52,431 bases of DNA from Pezizomycotina sp. ARF18 (Eukaryota > Ascomycota): contig AZLU01000110.1 in assembly GCA_002224055.1 (NCBI GenBank), positions 80,687-133,117 of the forward strand, written 5' to 3'. Below, piece by piece: positions 47,701 through 52,431 of the stretch (positions are counted from its first letter, which is position 1; each line of letters begins with the position of its first letter). A program made the position numbers and the translations under genes. The notes under the pieces were generated by a model. The model was not told where the DNA came from and made no database searches. It saw nothing but the letters and a program-made list of their open reading frames with translations.

Positions 47701-50700
47701 ACAGGGATTATTATTAATTATCAGATACATGATTCGCGAGAACAACACTGCCAGCTAAGCAACATCGTGGAGAAAAGTATTAAGATGTAGGGAAACAAGG
47801 TCACCTCGACATATTCGCCTGTTTGCTTTTTCTTTTGGTGTTCGCTTTATTATCTGGACTTCTCTTCAATATAGCGCCGGGAAGTAAGCACTGAGCGGAA
47901 GAGAGAAGGAAGACGCTCAGCACACCAAGAAGGTAAAGAATGTTCTCTAGATGATTGTCATCTGAGACTCGACCGTTTACGAACAGGGCTTCTCTTCCAC
48001 TTCCTGCCTTCTTCGGCCTTGTCCAAAACCTGAAAGGTATACCGGGAATACGGGTTCGACTCAAGCCTCTGAGAGTCTTAACCAGCTGTAAGAAGCGCTT
48101 CAAGACGATTAACACCTGGAGTAAGTGCATATGAGGCCGTGGCGCCGTTGACAAATGCCCTTTGGCATGCAGCTTTCCTTAAGCATCTGAATGAATATAG
48201 GTGATGTATATCAACAATCCATGAGCGATTATCGTGAGTGTCATCTCCAAGTGTCTCCACTCTCTAAAACTTGCATTTGTTTTTTGAGAAAAAAAGGAAG
48301 GGAAAAAAGCCATAGCGTTCAATGATCTGGCCGTTACACTCCAGCTAACTGATTAGAAGAGAATAATAGATTAAATCTGACGTATCTTATAGACCGAAGT
48401 CGCCTTCCTCTTCTGACTCTTTTTTAGATTGGCACACCGCAGTAGAAGCGGGAACTGGGATATTTTGCAATCGTCTAATATACCTTAACAGAAAGGGTGA
48501 GTGGAGCGCCTATTGTTCTCTTTTGCTTTATTTTCTTTTTCCTTTTTCTTTGGCGTTTTCTCCCATTCGTTTAAAAAATCACATGAATTGTCCTCGATTC
48601 TTAGGCTTTTGTTCTTTGTAAAAAGCAAAAAAAAAAGTGGGCCGTTTATAGGAGAGAAAACAAAAACAAAAAAAAGAAACGATTTTTCCCACAGATTGTA
48701 TATTATAATTCTAAAGAAGAAGAGAAAACGCCTCCTCCACAATTGTAATCCCCGTTGCATATTACAATTAAATCGATCGCAAGACATCGCACTAAGAAAT
48801 TCTTCCATCTGTCTTCTTTTCGCCTCTACTGCCCTTCTTTCTTTTTTAGGGTTGTTTTCTTTTTCCTGCTCCTTTAACTATTCTCTCTCGGTTTCTCGGT
48901 TTTTCCTCCCTGATACCAGATGGATTTGTTGTCTAACGTGTATGGTTTATTTTTTTCTTTCTTCTTTTTCCTTTCAAATTCGGATGGTTGCTTAATAAAT
49001 CACTTCAATCGGTGGCTATTTTGGATCCCTATCCTACATTTTCCCTTTCTTTTTAAAGTATGTACAATCTCTCCTTTCGCTAATACATTCAAGTTGCAGC
49101 GAGATGAGTTTTTGTGAGGTTGCGTACATTACTCTAGTCTAAAGTTAATTAGAACTTCATCTGCCAGTCTTTTTTTCTTAGCGCTGGGCGTTCGATCAAC
49201 TACCCACCTAACGTCGTCATGGTGTAAGTGGGGAGAGAAGGGTCCGCTCCCTTTCAGCCAGATCCAAGATTTGTGATATACTTATGCACGATCGAAATGA
49301 GTGGGGCACGTCTACGGCGCGAAATTGAGAACGCGCCGATCAAAACTTTCTTCCCCTCGCTATATCACATCAACTACTCAATAATCATACATTCTCTATC
49401 TTTAGCACACACCCGCTATTAAAAAACACTAAAGCAAAAAAAAAAAAAAAAAAAAAAAAAAACGCTAACACTTTTAAACGAATTAATTGATTGTGACGAG
49501 ATAGGCAGTAAAGTGGAGAACACGTAAGGATGGCTGACGATTCTCTTTGGGGGCCCGGTGGATGGTGGATTAGGTAAGAAAAAAGGAATAGATCGTAAGC
49601 CACAACTCAATTAACCCCTTTTTCTACTTCCATGCATGATCTAGAAAAAATGCAAGGGACGCACTATTTTCCAAGAAGTTCTTCTCTCCTTTTTTCTTTT
49701 TTCTCGTGCTTTTCCAACCTCTTTACCGTCTATAATCCTGTCCCCTTTTTCGCCTCGTCAGCTTGATTTTCTAGAAATTCCACCGAAGGAATTCTCCTAA
49801 AAATACCGATTCGTTAGAAAGTTAGCTGCGTCGAAATTACTCCCGATTTGTAAAAAAAATGGAAGGAACTTGGGGCATGGCTGAAACATTATTGCAGTCG
49901 TCGTTACACCGCCAGATCACAGCAATTAATTTGAGACGTGACGAGGGTCTCTCTTTTTTCCCTGTTAACGGAGATAACAATCTTGATCTTTGATGAAAAA
50001 GAATGAGCGGTCGGCTAGCATAAACCCTGCTGATCGTATCTTCGTATCCCAAGAGACGAAATCCATACACTAGCATCTTCTTTTCCTCTTCTTTTTTTCT
50101 GTTCGCTTCCTAGCCGTTGGCGAGGGGGTGTTCAACAGGGTATCAATCTCATACTTGGTACATGATAAGTATCATTCACAGCGAAGACAGATGCTGAGAC
50201 GATACTGACAAATTCTTTATATACTTTATTATATTCTTTCTCAATGTTCACAGCTAAAAGAATTATTTGGATTTCTTACTCCTGTTAACAATATTCTTTT
50301 TTTTTTCTTTTAAAGCTGATGAAGTTTGAGCGCTTCATACGAGATACCATGATATCTGAACCAATGAAATAATGAAATAAATCCGAATATATTCAAATTT
50401 CAATACAGCCTCTCAGCGCTGAGGGGGATGTCCAAGCTACTGAAAATAATAATACCACTAACAAAGTACTAGCTGGCGGTCAAATCACACGGAACCGCCG
50501 TAGAACTTTTTAGGCTAGCGTCATCATTCTAAAAAAAAAAAAAAAAAAAAAAGGAAACATGCCAAGGAGACAGCAGAGAACAAGCGAGAAGAAAAAATAT
50601 ATATAGTTAATTAATTTAATTATTATTAATTATTATTTATTATTTATTTATTTATAAAAAAAAAAAAAAACACGAGCTTTTTAAATTTTTTTTTTTCGAC

Positions 50701-51058
50701 TCAATGAATAATCGTCATCACTAAAATAGCAATTAAATATTCAAGTATACGAAATATCCACTATCCGACCATAGCAGAACGCCAAAATTAACCCCACTGG
50801 ATTGAATACACATCGTATATCTCCATTCAGGAAAAGCCAAAGTCTAGTGCCATTCATTAGAGCTTAGGTCGAACGTGTAAAAAAGGAAAGCTCACAATAT
50901 CGAATTGGGTTCAGAAGAATCAACTGGTTAGCTCGGTACCTTCAAGCTATGCTACACTTTACATTCTCATATGCTGATCGCTCTTCGTTCCTTTATTTTT
51001 TTTGTTTTCTTTTTCTTTTTCTTTTTGCTCTTGCCAATTCACAGGTACCAGGCGTGGA

Positions 51059-51104
<46 letters not shown>

Positions 51105-51283
51105 CCGGCATTCTCACCTCGACCTCCCTGCTCCTGCTCCTTCCAAGTAACCCGCAGGTGCACATTTGATTGTCACTGAAGTACTTAGCAGTGACAAGCT
51201 AGCTTCACATCTCCCTCGTCCCTCGTTCCGAGAATATTATTAGCTTGCCTCGTCAAGCGAGACAAGGAAAGGATCCGTTCAAT
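44704..51283. other. 6.5 kb gene-poor region
   Basis: No conserved gene recognised. T- and A-rich tracts alternate with mixed sequence. The most gene-like piece is minus 47801-48260: overlapping frames METLGDDTHDNRSWIVDIHH and LENILYLLGVLSVFLLSSAQ with a hydrophobic stretch, but no family, intron or conserved start. Low-complexity Phe/Lys frames at 46385-46828, 48501-48995 and 49385-49610 arise from homopolymers. A (CT)20 repeat lies at 51061-51100, shortly before the UCH gene. Confidence 0.45.
51061..51100 (+). repeat. (CT)20 microsatellite
   Basis: Twenty uninterrupted CT units ending 183 bp upstream of the UCH start codon. CT/GA arrays near fungal transcription starts can be promoter elements, and the length is likely variable between strains. 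Confidence 0.92.
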
Positions 51284-52431
51284 ATGGCAGACTCAGGTGG
51301 ATGGCACACCATTGAGAGCGATGCGTCAGTAGAATATGGTACCTGAGTATTTCGAGTACGAAACACCTCGTTCAGCCTGCTCGAGCTTCTCCCTGATCAC
51401 TCGAGCCAATCAAGAGAGAGAAACAAGGGAAGGTCGAAAGGGGTGGGAAAAAAGGAAAGAGATAGAAGATGGGCGAAGTTGTAGACAAGGAAAACCTGTT
51501 TTCAATACTACTCCGTACCTCTCAGACAAGGCTTATGTTCCCATTCCCTCTACCAGCACCATTATGGTTATACTAATGGTGCTATACTCTAAATGGTGTA
51601 TTACTGGAACATTGCGTTATACCAACACCCACCCTCATGCTACTGCCATTTCTTGTTCATGCCTCTTCGTAATGGGTCCAGCTATGCTAACGTTGCAGAC
51701 GACTCTGTCGAGCACATTTGATCTGAAAAGGGTGTCTTTACGTACTCATCGAACAACTCGGTGTTAAAAATGTTCAATTCGAGGAAATGCTGTCGCTAGA
51801 TGCAGAGCACCTGAAACAATTATCGTAAGTAGCTCTTCAGCCTATCGGCTCTTTTGTCGAATGATATATATATATAAACCGTTCCGTGGTATTGGTGTGA
51901 TATTCTTGAGATGTCCTACATTTCTTTTTGGCATCATATTGCCGTCTGTTCGAAGGCTGGTTTATTTCATCTCCAGCCTGGCATATAGCTCTTTCCCCCT
52001 TTTGTGGCCCTCTGATATTCGTGCATCAGTGGATATACGGAGATGCATATTGCTATATTGATAACCTTGGGCGGGGCACCTGCATTGTCTCCGGTTTCAC
52101 ATCGTCGCTTTAGACCGGTCTATGGCGTTATATTCTTGTTCAAGTACCCGTAGGTCAGAGCAAGTCCGAAGAACGCCGGGACGGAACTCTCGCCTATGAA
52201 GCCTCCGAGAATATCTTTTTCGCGAACCAGACGATCCAAACGCGTGCGCGACTCAGGCGATTATCTCCGTATTATCAACAAGCGTGAAATTGAGATTGGG
52301 CTGAGTTGACTTCATTCCGAGAATTCACCGAGGCTTTCCCTTCCGATGTAACGACCCTAAACCCAATCATTCTGCAGCTTGCGAGCCTATCAGGACGCTA
52401 CGCAAAGTGGATCGAAAGAGACAAAAAGAAA
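51284..52431 (+). CDS. UCH37/Uch2-like ubiquitin C-terminal hydrolase, 5' part
   Basis: Cysteine deubiquitinase of the UCH family; UCH37-type members act with the proteasome. Exon 1 at 51284 gives MADSGGWHTIESDA. An intron of about 400 bp follows, then exon 2 (about 51731-51824) GVFT, LIEQLGVKNVQFEEMLSLDA and EHLKQLS. After a 289 bp intron (51825-52113), exon 3 reads PVYGVIFLFKYP, KSEERRDGTLAYEASENIFF, ANQTIQ and NACATQAIISVLS, holding the oxyanion glutamine and the catalytic cysteine (TGC at 52245-52247), then LTSFREFTEAFPSD. The gene runs off the window, so the catalytic His/Asp and the C-terminal extension are not visible. One base is missing at each of about 51744, 52149, 52239 and 52300, and probably another just before the edge. 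Confidence 0.88.

Noticed and set aside
48040-48062. GGTTCGACTC resembling a tRNA B-box
   Set aside because: No A-box at the right distance and no cloverleaf can be drawn around it.
47801-48260. Minus-strand frames with one hydrophobic stretch
   Set aside because: Two frames overlap, neither has family support or a clear intron, and the start is unconvincing. Kept only as a remark in the region entry.
1-52431. Intact transposon, LTR element, rRNA or telomere repeat
   Set aside because: No reverse transcriptase, integrase or transposase motifs, no long terminal repeats, no rRNA-like blocks and no TTAGGG arrays were seen.

Overview
The window looks like nuclear DNA of a filamentous ascomycete (Pezizomycotina-type) fungus. 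The genes carry short GT-AG introns (about 63-113 bp) with CTAAC/CTAAT-like branch sites. The recognisable proteins are typical of such fungi: Atg27, an ankyrin-PH-ORD oxysterol-binding protein of Osh1/Osh2 type, a Zn(II)2Cys6 transcription factor, a UCH37-like deubiquitinase, a CorA-like membrane protein and a sulfotransferase-fold P-loop protein. Intergenic DNA is long, AT-rich and full of mononucleotide runs of up to 37 bases. The species cannot be named from this.

Layout. Plus strand: CorA-like protein (2430-~5273), a possible gene fragment (6680-7031) and the P-loop/sulfotransferase-like protein (7560-9590). Then comes a cluster of three uncharacterised membrane proteins (minus 11123-11647, plus 12149-13704, minus ~14385-15118) with copies of a diverged dispersed repeat around it. 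Next are ATG27 (plus 18920-20602) and, convergent to it, the Osh1-type OSBP (minus 22364-~26240). A very large conserved fungal gene with DH-like and PH-like regions follows (minus 29997-36541). After a poorly gene-like stretch with one weak minus-strand candidate (39250-39869) come the Zn2Cys6 regulator (plus 42847-44703), a gene-poor 6.5 kb, and the 5' part of a UCH gene (plus 51284 to the window end).

The dominant oddity is that nearly every conserved gene is broken by one-base insertions or deletions, mostly losses from short GG, CC, TT or AA runs, while splice sites and signature motifs remain readable on either side. I saw no clear substitution-type nonsense change in a conserved exon. 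The simplest reading is indel error in an unpolished assembly, not gene decay. Gene coordinates are therefore spans across frames, not clean ORFs.

Functionally the window is mixed: autophagy/Golgi-vacuole trafficking (Atg27), sterol/lipid transfer at contact sites (Osh1-type), transcription (Zn2Cys6), ubiquitin recycling (UCH) and membrane proteins of unknown role. I see no metabolic cluster, CRISPR array, rRNA, confident tRNA or intact transposon. The best candidates for something undescribed are the giant minus-strand protein and the 11.1-15.1 kb group of unknown membrane proteins with its repeats.
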